Made by a program: the position numbers and the translations under genes. Below, in pieces: positions 18,152 through 28,935 of a DNA stretch of 64,000 nucleotides (positions within the stretch are counted from its first letter, which is position 1; every line of letters begins with the position of its first letter). The notes under the pieces were generated by a model that did not search any database, was not told the DNA's origin, and was given only the letters and a program-made list of their open reading frames with translations. Location of the stretch: contig CAVRXM010000005.1 in NCBI GenBank assembly GCA_963725085.1, positions 744,001-808,000 on the forward strand, written 5' to 3'. This DNA is from VRUE01 sp963725085. GTDB lineage: Bacteria; Actinomycetota; Thermoleophilia; Solirubrobacterales; 70-9.

Positions 18152-19393
18152 TCAGCTCGAGAGAGCGGCCCGGGCGGGGGCCAGCAGGTAGTGGGAACCG
18201 GTGACGAGGAGGGTCCCGCCGGCCGCCTCCGCGAGCTCCTGCGACCGCGCGAGCGCCTCACCCAGGCGGGGCTCGGCATCGGCCTCGAGGCCCTGCTCGC
18301 GACAGACGCGGGCGAGGTGCTCTGCCGGGTGCGAGGAGGCACCGGGCCGGCCCTGAGAGTGCAGCGTCTCGGCCGGGATCTCGGTGCAGACGACCTGCTC
18401 GAGCACCGGCGCAAGGGCGGCGACGGCCCCGGCGGCGTCCTTGTCGGAGAGCATCGCCAGGCAGGCCGTGACCGGCCTCCCCCCGGCGACCTCCGGCAGG
18501 GCCTCGGCGAGCGCGGCCGCGGCGTCGACGTTGTGGGCGGCGTCGAGATAGGTCGGCGGGTCCTCCGCGACTAGCTCGAGCCGTCCAGGAACGCTCACCC
18601 CGGCGGCCACCGCCGCGACGAGCTGCGGGTCGAGTGGGCCGTGAAACGCCTCGGCCGCGGCGACGGCAAGTGCCAGATTGCGGCGCTGGAACCGGCCCCG
18701 GGCCCGGAGCGCGATTCCCTCGCCGGGGTCCTCGGGCGCGAGCACCACCTCGGCCCCGCGCTCGCCGGCGGTCCGCACGGCCATCTCTCGCACGGGACCG
18801 GAGACCCGCCCGAGGACGAGCGTGGTGTGGTCGCGCAGTACGGCGAGCTTCTCGGCGGCGATCTGCTCCTCGGTCTGCCCCAGCCACTCGGTGTGGTCGA
18901 GGCCGACCGACGTCAGCACCGTGACCCGCGAGGGGATCGTGTTCGTCGCGTCGAGCCTCCCCCCCAACCCGGCCTCGATCACGCCGACGTCGACGCCGGC
19001 GGCGGCGAGGGCGAGGAAGCCGGCGGCGGTCGCCACCTCGAACTGGGTGACCGCTTCGCCGAGGCTGCGCCCGACGACCTCGGCCCCCTCGGCGGCGCGG
19101 GCGACCGCGGCGGCGAACTCCGCCGGCCCGATGATTTCGCCGCGGATCAGGATGCGCTCCGACCAGTGCTCGAGGTGCGGTGAGACCATCGCCCCGGCGG
19201 CGGCGCCGTGGGCGTCGAGCAGGGCCGCCGTCATCCGCGTCACCGACGACTTGCCGTTGGTGCCGACGACGTGGATCGAGGAGAAGCGGTGCTGGGGCAT
19301 CCCGAGCAGGGCATTCAGCCGGTGCATCCGCTCGAGTCCCAGCCTCCACCCGATCGGCTCGAGCGAGTCGAGGTAGGCCTCGGGGTCAGCCAC
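18152..19393 (-). CDS. folC: Folylpolyglutamate synthase / dihydrofolate synthase
   Basis: Adds glutamate to (dihydro)folate; a Mur-ligase-like ATPase. 413 residues: RMHRLNALLGMPQHRFSSIH at the folate-binding start, P-loop VVGTNGKSSVTRM near 47, SPHLEHWSERILIRGE, EAGLGGRLDATN, SVGLDHTEWLG, and YLDAAHNVDAAAALAEAL in the C-terminal domain. Length is normal. It follows valS with a 2-base gap, the usual valS-folC pairing of many bacteria. Confidence 0.95.
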   Translation of the reverse strand: MADPEAYLDSLEPIGWRLGLERMHRLNALLGMPQHRFSSIHVVGTNGKSSVTRMTAALLDAHGAAAGAMVSPHLEHWSERILIRGEIIGPAEFAAAVARAAEGAEVVGRSLGEAVTQFEVATAAGFLALAAAGVDVGVIEAGLGGRLDATNTIPSRVTVLTSVGLDHTEWLGQTEEQIAAEKLAVLRDHTTLVLGRVSGPVREMAVRTAGERGAEVVLAPEDPGEGIALRARGRFQRRNLALAVAAAEAFHGPLDPQLVAAVAAGVSVPGRLELVAEDPPTYLDAAHNVDAAAALAEALPEVAGGRPVTACLAMLSDKDAAGAVAALAPVLEQVVCTEIPAETLHSQGRPGASSHPAEHLARVCREQGLEADAEPRLGEALARSQELAEAAGGTLLVTGSHYLLAPARAALSS

Positions 19394-19395
19394 GT

Positions 19396-22080
19396 CTATT
19401 CGGACAGCTCCTCCAACTCGGCGCTGTAGCGGCCGAGCTTCTCGCGCTCCTCCTCGACTACCTCCGATGGCGCGTTGGCGACGAAGCGCTCGTTGGAGAG
19501 TTTGCCCTCGGCCCTTGCGACCTCGCCGCGCAGCTCCTCGCGCCGCGCCTCGACCCTGGCGCGGACGGCGCCGGCGTCGATCTCGGTCGACTCGAGGACC
19601 CGCACCGGGCCGACCACCGCCACCGACTCCCCGCCATCCTCGGGAGGCGGAGCGGAGGGAGCGTGCATGTCTGACTCATCGCGACCGGAGCGAAGCCGAC
19701 CACCTTTGTCAACGAACTCGAAGCGAGAGAGGCGGCCGACGAACTCCTGCGGATCGACTCCCTCGGCGCGCGCATGGAGCACGGTCGCGGCCGGCGCCTG
19801 GACCAGGTCGCGCCACGCGCGCAGCCTTCGCGTCAACTCGATCCCGGCCCCGACCTCCGCCTCGGCCGCGGCGTCGATCAGCGACTCATCGGGCGTCGGG
19901 AACTCGTGGACCGCGAGGTGACCGCGGCGCGCCGGGTGGTAGGACCAGATTTCCTCGGTGACGAACGGCATCATCGGGTGCAGGAGGGCGAGAACGCGCT
20001 CGAGCGCCCAGAGCAGGTTCGCTGAGACCTCCTCCTCGCCCTCGTAGAGGCGGGGCTTGACCATCTCGAGGTACCAGTCGCAGAGCTCGGACCAGAAGAA
20101 CGAGTAGGCCTCCTGCGCGGCATGGGCGAAGTCGTAGGCCTCGAGCTTCTCGGTGACCGATTCGATCGTCCGCTCGAGCCGCGACAGGATCCACCGATCC
20201 TCCGGGGTCACCGGGCTCGGCATCCCTGACCCAACCTGCGCAGGAACTTGGCCCTGCGCGGCATTTATGTGCGCCTGATCCTGCTTGAATTTGCAATTCA
20301 GCAGGATCAGGCGCGAGGCGTTCCAGAGCTTGTTCGTGAGGTCGGCCCCCTGCTGGACCTTGGCGTCGGAGAAGCGGACGTCCTGGGTCGAGGACATCGC
20401 CAACAGCCCGAACCGGAGCGCGTCGGCGCCATGGTTGTCGATCTCCTCGAGCGGGTCGACGCCGGTCCCGAGGCTCTTCGACATCCGCCTGCCGTCGCGG
20501 GCCTGGATCACCGAGTGGACGTAGACGTCGCGGAATGGAATCGCCCCCGGGAACTCGATCCCCATCATGATCATCCGCGCCACCCAGAGGAAGAGGATCT
20601 CGCGCGCGGTGGTGAGGAAGCTGGTCGGGTAGAACGCGCCCAGCTCCGGCGTCTCCTCGGGCCAGCCGAGGGTCGCGAAGGGCCAGATCGCCGAGCTGAA
20701 CCAGGTGTCGAGGACGTCCTCATCCTGGCGCAGCTCACCGCCGCAGACGCCGCAGCGCTCGGGCGGCTCCTCCGCGGCCCAGGTCTCCTCACAGGAGTCG
20801 CAGTACCAGACCGGGATCCGGTGTCCCCACCAGAGCTGGCGCGAGATGCACCAGGGACGGATCTCACGCATCCAGTCGAGGTAGACCCGCTTCCACTGCG
20901 CCGGCACGATCCGCACCTCGTCGCTCTCGACGGCCTCGATCGCCGGCGCCGCCAGCTCGTCCATCCGGCAGAACCACTGCAGCGAGATCAGCGGCTCGAT
21001 CCGCTCGCCGGAGCGGTGCGAGAACGGAACCGAGTGGACGTAGGGCTCCTCTGCCCTGATCAGGCCCTCCTCGCGGAGCGCCGCGACCACCGCCCCCTGG
21101 GCCTCGGCGACGCTGAGCCCGGCGAAGCGCTCCCCGGCCTCATCCGTCATCCGGCCATCGGGGCCGATCACGCCGATCTCATCGAGCCCGTGGGCGCGGC
21201 CGATCTCGAAGTCGTTGACGTCATGGCCCGGTGTGATCTTCAGCGCCCCGGTGCCGAACTCGGGGTCGACGTGATCGTCGGCGATGATCGGCAGCCGCCG
21301 TCCGATCAGCGGCAGCACGCAGTGGCCGCCGACCAGTTCGGCGTAGCGATCGTCGCCGGGATTCACGGCGACGGCGGTGTCGGCGAGCATCGTCTCCGGG
21401 CGGACGGTGGCCACCGTCAGCACTCGGTCGGCGCCCTCGACCGGGTAGTCGATCGAGTAGAGGACGTCCTCGACCTCGCGGTTCTCGACCTCGAGCTCGG
21501 AAATCGCGGAGTGGGTGCCGGGGTCCCAGTTGACCATGTAGTTGTCGCGGTAGATGTAGCCCTTGTCGAAGAGCTGCTTGAAGACCCGGTAGACGGCGCG
21601 GACGTAGCCCGGGTCGAGGGTGAAGCGCTCGCGCTCGTAGTCGCATGAGGCGCCGAGCCGCTTGTACTGCTCGACGATCTGCGCCCCGTACTCTTCTTTC
21701 CAGGCCCAGACCCGCTCGACGAACGCCTCGCGACCGATCTCCTGGCGCGAGGTGCCCTCGGCGCGGAGCATTTTCTCCACCACCGCCTGCGTAGCGATGC
21801 CGGCGTGGTCGGTGCCGAGGATCCAGAGTGTGTTGCGGCCCCGCATCCGGCTCATTCGCACCAGCACGTCCTGCATCGACCCGTTCAGCGCATGGCCCAT
21901 GTGCAGCGCGCCGGTCACGTTCGGGGGCGGGATCGCGACCGAGAAGTTCTCCTCGGGCGTCCCCTCGGCGGCGGGGTGGAAATAACCGCCCTCGAGCCAC
22001 TCGGCGAAGATCCGCTGCTCGACCTTCGCCGGCTCGTAGCGGGTCGCGTCCTCGAGCTTCTTGCGGTCGGCGGCGCTCAT
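19396..22080 (-). CDS. valS: Valyl-tRNA synthetase
   Basis: Class I aminoacyl-tRNA synthetase charging tRNA-Val. 894 residues: HIGH-type PPPNVTGALHMGHALN near 50, the CP1 editing domain, KMSKS in DGRRMSKSLGTG near 530, the anticodon-binding domain and a C-terminal coiled coil (RARVEARREELRGEVARAEGKL). Between NASRLILLN and TPEDRWILSRL there is an unusual insertion (about residues 590-620) encoded partly by a long perfect hairpin at 20271-20314. Start ATG at 22080 (MSAADRKKLEDATRYEP). No T-box-like leader was seen. Confidence 0.97.
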   Translation of the reverse strand: MSAADRKKLEDATRYEPAKVEQRIFAEWLEGGYFHPAAEGTPEENFSVAIPPPNVTGALHMGHALNGSMQDVLVRMSRMRGRNTLWILGTDHAGIATQAVVEKMLRAEGTSRQEIGREAFVERVWAWKEEYGAQIVEQYKRLGASCDYERERFTLDPGYVRAVYRVFKQLFDKGYIYRDNYMVNWDPGTHSAISELEVENREVEDVLYSIDYPVEGADRVLTVATVRPETMLADTAVAVNPGDDRYAELVGGHCVLPLIGRRLPIIADDHVDPEFGTGALKITPGHDVNDFEIGRAHGLDEIGVIGPDGRMTDEAGERFAGLSVAEAQGAVVAALREEGLIRAEEPYVHSVPFSHRSGERIEPLISLQWFCRMDELAAPAIEAVESDEVRIVPAQWKRVYLDWMREIRPWCISRQLWWGHRIPVWYCDSCEETWAAEEPPERCGVCGGELRQDEDVLDTWFSSAIWPFATLGWPEETPELGAFYPTSFLTTAREILFLWVARMIMMGIEFPGAIPFRDVYVHSVIQARDGRRMSKSLGTGVDPLEEIDNHGADALRFGLLAMSSTQDVRFSDAKVQQGADLTNKLWNASRLILLNCKFKQDQAHINAAQGQVPAQVGSGMPSPVTPEDRWILSRLERTIESVTEKLEAYDFAHAAQEAYSFFWSELCDWYLEMVKPRLYEGEEEVSANLLWALERVLALLHPMMPFVTEEIWSYHPARRGHLAVHEFPTPDESLIDAAAEAEVGAGIELTRRLRAWRDLVQAPAATVLHARAEGVDPQEFVGRLSRFEFVDKGGRLRSGRDESDMHAPSAPPPEDGGESVAVVGPVRVLESTEIDAGAVRARVEARREELRGEVARAEGKLSNERFVANAPSEVVEEEREKLGRYSAELEELSE
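20271..20314. repeat. Palindromic hairpin inside valS
   Basis: Arms GCGCCTGATCCTGCT (20271-20285) and AGCAGGATCAGGCGC (20300-20314) pair perfectly. Pairing continues inward through TGAATT / AATTCA to a 3-base loop, giving a stem of about 20 bp with one bulge. On the coding strand it follows the conserved R-L-I-L-L-N codons, so the second arm looks like an inverted duplication of them. It coincides with residues outside the conserved ValS core. Confidence 0.65.
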
Positions 22081-22092
22081 TTTTCGGCGAGT

Positions 22093-22764
22093 CTAGGGGC
22101 TGGCCAGCCCGAGGCGCCGCTGCAGCTCCTCGGCGCCCAGCGGCGTCACCCGGACGGCGCGTGGAGTGGCCGTGCGCTCCAGCCACTCGAGCTCGAACAG
22201 CCGGCTCGTCAGCGCGACACCGAGGCTGCCCGCCAGATGGGGGCGCCTCTCGCTCCAGTCGTTGCAGGGCTTTCCCGTCCGTGGTGGCCTCTCGATCCCG
22301 ATCTCCCTCATCCAGGCGGCCCCGGCCTCGGTGAGCAGGAAGGCGTCCTCCTCGCGCTCGACCGCCCCGCGCTCGACAAGCGCCTCGGTGACGGATACGC
22401 CGAGCCGGCCCGCGAGATGGCCATAGCACGTGCGCGCCGCGCCGAGGGCGCGCGCCTGCCTCGACGCACGCAGCGAGCGAACCGGCTTGCGGGGCGCCAG
22501 CGTCGCGAGAGACTCAATCGCCGCCGCGACCTCAGGCCCGGCGAGGCGAAAGTAGCGGTGACGGCCGCCGCGCTCGACCCCGAGAAGGCCCGCGCGCTCG
22601 AGCTTCCCGAGGTGCTCGCTCATCGTCGATCGCGAGACTCCGGCGACTTCGGCCAGCTCGCTGGGCGGAAGGGCGCGGCCATCGCTGAGGGCGGTGAGGA
22701 CGGTGGCCCTGCTCGGATCGGCGAGCAGCCCGGCGACCGCGGCGATGTCGATGTCTGACTCCAT
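22093..22764 (-). CDS. ArsR/HTH-type transcriptional regulator
   Basis: 223 residues. The N-terminal winged helix at 1-85 (ADPSRATVLTALSDGRALPPSELAEVAGVS followed by MSEHLGKLERAGLLGVERGGRHRYFRL) is ArsR-like. The C-terminal part (QARALGAARTCYGHLAGRLGV) has a Cys-containing region seen in longer ArsR homologues and ends in a second winged-helix-like segment. No canonical ELCVCD metal site. It is divergent from an MFS gene, and a palindrome between them is a likely operator, so it probably regulates that (now broken) transporter. Confidence 0.85.
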   Translation of the reverse strand: MESDIDIAAVAGLLADPSRATVLTALSDGRALPPSELAEVAGVSRSTMSEHLGKLERAGLLGVERGGRHRYFRLAGPEVAAAIESLATLAPRKPVRSLRASRQARALGAARTCYGHLAGRLGVSVTEALVERGAVEREEDAFLLTEAGAAWMREIGIERPPRTGKPCNDWSERRPHLAGSLGVALTSRLFELEWLERTATPRAVRVTPLGAEELQRRLGLASP

Positions 22765-22788
22765 TCCAAGAGGGTAGGTGAAGGACGA

Positions 22789-22804
22789 TTCGGCCAGGGC
22801 CGAA
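22789..22804. promoter_or_regulatory. Palindromic operator candidate between ArsR-type gene and MFS
   Basis: TTCGGCC-AG-GGCCGAA, perfect 7-bp arms, 25 bases upstream of both divergent starts (22764 and 22829). Size and position fit an ArsR-dimer site; binding is inferred. Confidence 0.4.
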
Positions 22805-22828
22805 CCATTCCGCCCCTACGGTGAAGAT

Positions 22829-23954
22829 ATGCGCACCCAGTCCAATCCTCGAGCCGGTCGACGGCCGGCGCTCTACGTCGCCGCCGCCGGCTACTTCTTC
22901 GTCCTCCTCGACGTGACGATCGTCAACGTCGCCCTCGCCCCGGATCGGCTCCGGCCTCGACGCCCCGAGGGCCGAGATCCAGTGGGTGGTCGATACCTAC
23001 GCCGTCGTCCTCGCGGCCTTCATGCTGACCGCCGGCGACCTCGTCGACTTGTTCGGCTCTCGCCGCCTCTTCCTCGCCGGCCTGGCGGTGTTCGGGCTGG
23101 GGTCGGCGGCCTGCGCGGTCGCCCCGGCCGCCGGCCTGCTGATCGCCGCCCGGGCCCTGCAGGGATTCGGCGCCGCCGCGATCCTCCCGACGTCGCTGGC
23201 AATCGTCAACCAGCTATTCCCCGACGAGGGCGAGCGGCCCCGTGCGATCGGCATCTGGGCCGGCGTCGGAGGCTCGGCGCTCGTCCTCGGGCCGATACTG
23301 GGCGGCCTCCTCGTGGACCCGCTGGGCTGGCGGGCGATCTTCTGGATCAACGTCCCCCTGGTTCTGATCTCGGTGCCATTGGCAATCGCCTTCATTCCCC
23401 CTCCCCGGGGGCGAGCGGGTCGCGACCCGACCTGCTCGGCCAGGTGCTCGGCACCGGGGCGCTCCTGGCGGTGGTGTTTGCCCTGATCGACGGTGGTGAC
23501 GGCGGCTTCTCCTCGCCCGCGGTGGTCGGCTCGGCGGCCTGCGCCCTGGGCCTCGGCCTCGCATTCGCCGCCGTCGAGCGCCGCAGTTCCCGCCCGATGC
23601 TCGACCTCCGCTGGTTCAGGCGCCCGGAGTTCTCCGGCGCGAACCTGGGAGCGGCGCTGATGAACCTCGGCACGCTCGGCGCGCTGTTCGCAATCAGCCT
23701 CCACCTCCAGGACGGCGACGGGCTCTCCCCGCTCCGGACCGGCCTCAACCTGATCCCTCTCGCGGCCCCGCTCGCGCTCCTGACCCCGCTGACCGGCCGG
23801 CTCGCAGCCGCCGTCGGGCCGCGGGGGCCGGCCGGCTGGGGTCTGCTGTGCTGCGGCTTCGGCTACCTCGGAATCGCCAGCGACTCCTCCCAGCTCACCG
23901 CCCCGGCGGGATGGGCCCTGCTGGCGCTCGCCGGCGTCGCGATGGGCGGTGGGG

Positions 23955-23974
<20 letters not shown>
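22829..23974 (+). pseudogene. DHA2-type MFS efflux transporter, two frameshifts and truncated 3' end
   Basis: Starts at ATG 22829 with TM1 YVAAAGYFFVLLDVTIVNVAL, the signature of 14-TM drug:H+ antiporters. The frame shifts near CCCC at 22938-22941, continues as AEIQWVVDTYAVVLAAFML and ARALQGFGAAAILPTSLAIV (motif C region) to GWRAIFWINVPL, then shifts back at the C/G runs near 23397-23410 into RPDLLGQVLGTGALLAVVF. It ends at SDSSQLTAPAGWALLALAGV, missing the last two or so helices exactly where it meets the clpX stop codon. The single-base shifts could be sequencing errors; the lost C-terminus is a real truncation in this assembly. Confidence 0.8.
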
Positions 23975-25241
<1,267 letters not shown>

Positions 25242-25404
25242 CGGGATCTCCTCCTTGCGGGGACGGTAGGGGTCTACCGGCTTCGCGCGCCCAGATAGCT
25301 TAGACGGGCTCGCGATCCGGGCTCTCGTTGCAGGGATTACGTCACCCCCGCCGCCGTCCCTCCCCGTGAGCGCAAACGCCCAGGCTCCCCTATCGTGCCG
25401 GGAG

Positions 25405-25860
25405 ATGGCCACGATCGCGCCGATCACCGCGGATCAGTTCGAGACCCTGCTGCCGATGATCGCCGACTACCAGCGCTTCTACGAGGTCGAGGACATCGAC
25501 GGCGAGCGGAACCGATCCTTCTTCGCCCGCTTCATCGACCCCAGCGATGACGGGACCCTGATCGGGGCCTGGGACGAGGAGCGGCTGGTCGGGTATGCCT
25601 GCCTCTACTGGCACAAGAGCTCGCTGGCGGCTGCGGACACGGTGCTGATGAACGACCTCTATGTCGATGCCGAGGCCCGCGGCCGTGGAATCGGCCGGGC
25701 CCTGATCGAGGCCGCCGCCGAGATCGCCCGTTCGCGCGGCGCCCACAGCCTCGAGTGGTCGACGGCGCCCGACAACGACACCGCGCAACGGCTCTACGAC
25801 ACGACCGGGGCAGGGCGCAGCGAATGGGTCGAGTACGAGCTGTCGGTCGACGATCGGTGA
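25405..25860 (+). CDS. GNAT family N-acetyltransferase
   Basis: About 151 residues from ATG 25405 (MATIAPITADQFETLLP); a GTG at 25366 is an alternative. The acetyl-CoA site is recognisable as NDLYVDAEARGRGIGRALIEAA (motif A). A central loop with FIDPSDDGTLIGAWD is typical of small GNATs; the substrate cannot be predicted. Its stop overlaps the start of a second GNAT, so the pair is translated together. Confidence 0.9.
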   Translation: MATIAPITADQFETLLPMIADYQRFYEVEDIDGERNRSFFARFIDPSDDGTLIGAWDEERLVGYACLYWHKSSLAAADTVLMNDLYVDAEARGRGIGRALIEAAAEIARSRGAHSLEWSTAPDNDTAQRLYDTTGAGRSEWVEYELSVDDR

Positions 25861-26330
25861 GCGTCCGGTTCGAGGAGCGGGACCGGGACGATCCCCTGGT
25901 CCTCAGGCTCTATGCCGACTTCATCCGCGAGACCGACACCGAGCTCGGCCTCGACATCGTCGAGTCCGAGATCGCAGCCGGCCCGCCGCGGGATCTGACG
26001 CCGCCGAACGGGGTGATGCTCGTCGCCCTCCGCGACGGCGATCCGGCGGCGATCGGCGGCGTCCGCCACCTCGACTCCGAGGTCGCCGAGGTGAAGAGCA
26101 TGTACGTCATGCCCGCACACCGCGGCGCCGGAGTCGGCGGCGCGGTGCTGCGCAGGCTCGAGGCGATCGCCCTCGACCGGGGCTGCCTCGCGACCCGGCT
26201 CGACACCTCCGACTACCTGACCCCTGCCGTGGCGCTCTACCGCTCCGCCGGCTACCGCGAGGTGTCCAACTACAACGGCAACCCGAAAGCAAACCTCTGG
26301 TTCGAACGTCGGTCAAACGTCCAGGATTGA
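25857..26330 (+). CDS. GNAT family N-acetyltransferase (second of a pair)
   Basis: 157 residues from GTG 25857, which overlaps the previous stop (GTGA). Motif A is KSMYVMPAHRGAGVGGAVLRRL; the C-terminal SDYLTPAVALYRSAGYREV is the usual GNAT end, followed by NYNGNPKANLWFE, seen in members related to YjgM/MarR-fused enzymes. Substrate unknown. No N-terminal regulator fused. Confidence 0.9.
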   Translation: MSVRFEERDRDDPLVLRLYADFIRETDTELGLDIVESEIAAGPPRDLTPPNGVMLVALRDGDPAAIGGVRHLDSEVAEVKSMYVMPAHRGAGVGGAVLRRLEAIALDRGCLATRLDTSDYLTPAVALYRSAGYREVSNYNGNPKANLWFERRSNVQD

Positions 26331-26407
26331 TCAGGCGTTCTTAATCATTTCCACGATCAACCGATACCGGCTTTCGTCGAACACCTCGACAGAAACGGAA
26401 GTCGGAG

Positions 26408-26860
26408 ATGTCCAAGGCTGCCACGCAAGACCTGGCCCTGAGCGGAATCCATCCCATGATGTATCCCGGCGAGCGGCTGGCCGGGCTCGTCAGAGTCGTC
26501 GCCGGTCCCTGGCAGTACCTCGTCGTCCTCTTCCTTGCAGCCGCCGTCGGCCTCGAGCTGACGGCGAATCTGGTCCCGGGCATGGTCGCCGCCCTCCTGG
26601 CGCTGCTCTGCGTGATGAAGATGAAGACCTACGCGCTGGCGCTGACCGACCAGGCCCTCTACATCGTTCGCATCCAACAGCACCGGATCGGGACGGTCGA
26701 GGTGATCCGCCCGCTCCTCGACGTCGCCTTCGTCGGCGGCTCGGTCCGCCTCGTGCTCGACGGCACGGCGTTCTGGGTCCAGCCGCTCTACCTCGGTGCC
26801 GACACCGAGGAGTTCCAGCGCAACCTCCGGACCGCGTCCGGCGTCGCGGTCGCCTACTGA
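26408..26860 (+). CDS. Small membrane protein with PH-like tail, unknown
   Basis: 150 residues, no family recognised. After a polar start (MSKAATQDLALSGIHPM) come two membrane helices (YLVVLFLAAAVGLELTANLVPG, MVAALLALLCVMKMKTYAL), then a beta-rich domain (ALTDQALYIVRIQQHRIGTV, VGGSVRLVLDGTAFWVQPLYLG) like the bacterial PH/YdbT-type domains that follow membrane hairpins. Convergent with the M23 gene, overlapping it by a few bases. Confidence 0.7.
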   Translation: MSKAATQDLALSGIHPMMYPGERLAGLVRVVAGPWQYLVVLFLAAAVGLELTANLVPGMVAALLALLCVMKMKTYALALTDQALYIVRIQQHRIGTVEVIRPLLDVAFVGGSVRLVLDGTAFWVQPLYLGADTEEFQRNLRTASGVAVAY

Positions 26861-27376
26861 GCGCTTTCCCAGCGGACGAGAGCCGGCGCCGGGTCGATCG
26901 GGCGACCGCGGACGTGGATCTCGAAGTGGAGGTGGCAGCCGACGGTGCGGGCGTTCCCGGTGTCCCCCACCAGGCCCACCCTCTCCCCCGCCCAGACCCG
27001 ATCCCCGCGACGGACGGCGGCCGGCCGGCGCAGGTGGGCATAGAAGTAGCTGCGGCGCTCGCCCTCCCCGTGGATCAGGAGGAAGTTCCCGTAGAGGACC
27101 GGGTCGAACCCGCGCCGCAGGACCCGGCCGGTACGGACCGCTAGGAGACCGGCCCCGCAGGGTGCGACGATGTCGAACCCTTCGTGGGTCCGGCCGCCGT
27201 CCCGCGGCGCTCCGAAATCGCCGATCGCGCCGCGCGCCCAGTGCGGGCCGAGGACCGGGAAGACGTGGCCGCGGTACTCGATGCCGCCGTTCCCGCGTGC
27301 CCGATGCGCCGGCCGCGGGCGTGACGGCGAGCAGCAGGAGCGACCGCGACCGGCGCAGGAGTCGCGCCCGGCTCAG
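26854..27376 (-). pseudogene. Secreted M23 (LytM) peptidase, single-base frameshift
   Basis: The catalytic domain is intact in one frame: zinc ligands in THEGFDIVAPCG (HxxxD) and GCHLHFEIHVRGRPIDP (HxH), with GDRVWAGERVGLVGDTG between. The signal peptide (RSRSLLLLAVTPAAGASG) lies in the next frame, and the two join if one C of CCC at 27300-27302 is dropped. No ATG/GTG/TTG is available for the signal; a CTG at 27376 overlaps the upstream stop (CTGA), with AGGA about 8 bases before. About 173 residues when repaired. It cuts cell-wall peptides in characterised relatives. Confidence 0.75.
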
Positions 27377-28290
27377 GGCGCGATCCTGAAGGTGCGCTTT
27401 GCGGGACTCCCGTCGACAGCGCCTCCCGCGGCGATCGCCCGGACCCTGAAGGTGTGCTTGCCGGCCGCGAGCCCCTTGTAGGTCTTCGGCGACCTGCAGG
27501 GTTTGAACTTCTTGCCATCGAGCCGGCATTCAAATATCGCGGCGGCCGGGTCCGACTTGAACTTGAAGGTCGCGCGGTGGGAGCTGATCTTGCCCTTCGG
27601 GCCCTTGGTGATCTTCGTGTCCGGCGCGGCTCCGGAGATCGCCGGACAGGGCGGCGCGGTGGCGAGCGAGCTTGGGCACCCGTCCTGGGTCTCGTCGCCG
27701 AACCCGTCGTGATCGGCATCGGTCTCGATCGTCGCGTTCATAAGCAGCTCCTTCGCGCCGAGCCCCTCGGGACCGCGCTCCTCGCCGTCGCCGAGCGGGG
27801 GGATCCATCCCTCGAACTGCGCGCCGGAGACCGCTTTGCGGAGCACGCGCGGTGATTCGGCTCCGACGTCGAGGAAGTCGATCGCAAGCTCGTCCCCCTC
27901 CTTGACCGGCAGCCGGGCGGTGAAGGAATAGATGCCGCCCACCGCGGGAAGGGTCTCGATCGCGCCCGTCCCGGCCCCGGTGACCCCGTGGATCACCCGC
28001 AGCCGCATCGAGATGGCTTCGAGGTTCGTCGCCGTCCGAACCCGCCAGCCGACGATCACGCCCGAGATGCCGGCCCGCGTCCCACCCGGAGCCCGGCTCG
28101 TGCTCGGAAGCGCGGAGAGCCCGATCGTGCAGGACAGCGGTTCGGGAGGCGTCAGGCAGGTCTCATCGTCGGGCTCGGCAGCCAGGTTGCTGCCGGATAC
28201 GACCGCAGCGCTCGCCGACGAGCTTCCAATCCAGGCAGTAGCGAGCAGGACCAGAGCCAGCGCCACGAGTCCAATACCCGATCGGGTCAT
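27373..28290 (-). CDS. Secreted protein with Ca-binding-like and Ig-like segments
   Basis: 305 residues. Sec signal (GIGLVALALVLLATAWIGSSSASA) at 1-28; a middle beta domain with a Cys pair; a thrombospondin-3-like calcium loop (DADHDGFGDETQDGCPSS) near 198; then an Ig-like domain from about 225 (PDTKITKGPKGKISSHRATF ... FECRLDGKKFKPC ... YKGLAAGKHTFRVRAIA), a module common in secreted actinobacterial proteins. Probably extracellular and adhesive or structural; function not known. Between clpP and the M23 gene. Confidence 0.75.
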   Translation of the reverse strand: MTRSGIGLVALALVLLATAWIGSSSASAAVVSGSNLAAEPDDETCLTPPEPLSCTIGLSALPSTSRAPGGTRAGISGVIVGWRVRTATNLEAISMRLRVIHGVTGAGTGAIETLPAVGGIYSFTARLPVKEGDELAIDFLDVGAESPRVLRKAVSGAQFEGWIPPLGDGEERGPEGLGAKELLMNATIETDADHDGFGDETQDGCPSSLATAPPCPAISGAAPDTKITKGPKGKISSHRATFKFKSDPAAAIFECRLDGKKFKPCRSPKTYKGLAAGKHTFRVRAIAAGGAVDGSPAKRTFRIAP

Positions 28291-28310
28291 CGCGATCCGA
28301 TCCTAGTGGC

Positions 28311-28904
28311 TCAGTGGTGCTCGATCACGCGGTCGACGAGGTTGTACTCCTTCGCCTCTTCCGCGCTCATGAAGTAATCGCGATCGGTGTCGTTCGTGAC
28401 CTTCTCGAACGGCTGCCCGGTGTGTTTGGCGAGAATCTCGTCGAGGCGGCGGCGGACGTCGATGATCTCTTTCGCGTGGATCTCGATGTCGGTCGCCTGG
28501 CCTTCGAACCCGGATGACACCTGGTGGATCAGGATCTTCGAGTTGGGCAGCGACATCCGCTTGCCCGCCGCCCCGCCGGCGAGGAGCAGCGCCCCCATGC
28601 TCATCGCGATCCCGACGCAGATCGTCTGCACGTCGGGCTTGATGAACTGCATCGTGTCGTAGATCGCGAGCCCGGCGTAGACCGAACCGCCCGGGGAGTT
28701 GATGTAGAGGCTGATGTCCTTGTCCGGATCCTCGGACTCGAGGTGCAGCAGCTGGGCGACGATCAGGTTCGCGATGTCCTCGGTCACCGGGGTGCCGAGG
28801 AAGACGATCCGCTCGCCCAGCAGCCGTGAGTAGATGTCGAACGCGCGCTCGCCGCGCGAGGTCTGCTCGACGACCATCGGTACCAGTGGGCTCATGGAAC
28901 GCAC
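28311..28904 (-). CDS. clpP: ATP-dependent Clp protease proteolytic subunit
   Basis: Serine protease chamber of ClpXP. 197 residues with catalytic Ser102 in GIAMSMGALLL, His127 in ILIHQVS and an Asp in the TDRDYFMSAEEA region. DISLYINSPGGSVYAGLAIYD is the oxyanion region. Only one clpP copy is in this window, although actinobacteria often have two. 31 bases after tig. Confidence 0.97.
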   Translation of the reverse strand: MRSMSPLVPMVVEQTSRGERAFDIYSRLLGERIVFLGTPVTEDIANLIVAQLLHLESEDPDKDISLYINSPGGSVYAGLAIYDTMQFIKPDVQTICVGIAMSMGALLLAGGAAGKRMSLPNSKILIHQVSSGFEGQATDIEIHAKEIIDVRRRLDEILAKHTGQPFEKVTNDTDRDYFMSAEEAKEYNLVDRVIEHH

Positions 28905-28935
28905 TCTATAGAAGCCGACCGGCGGCCCCGCGCGC

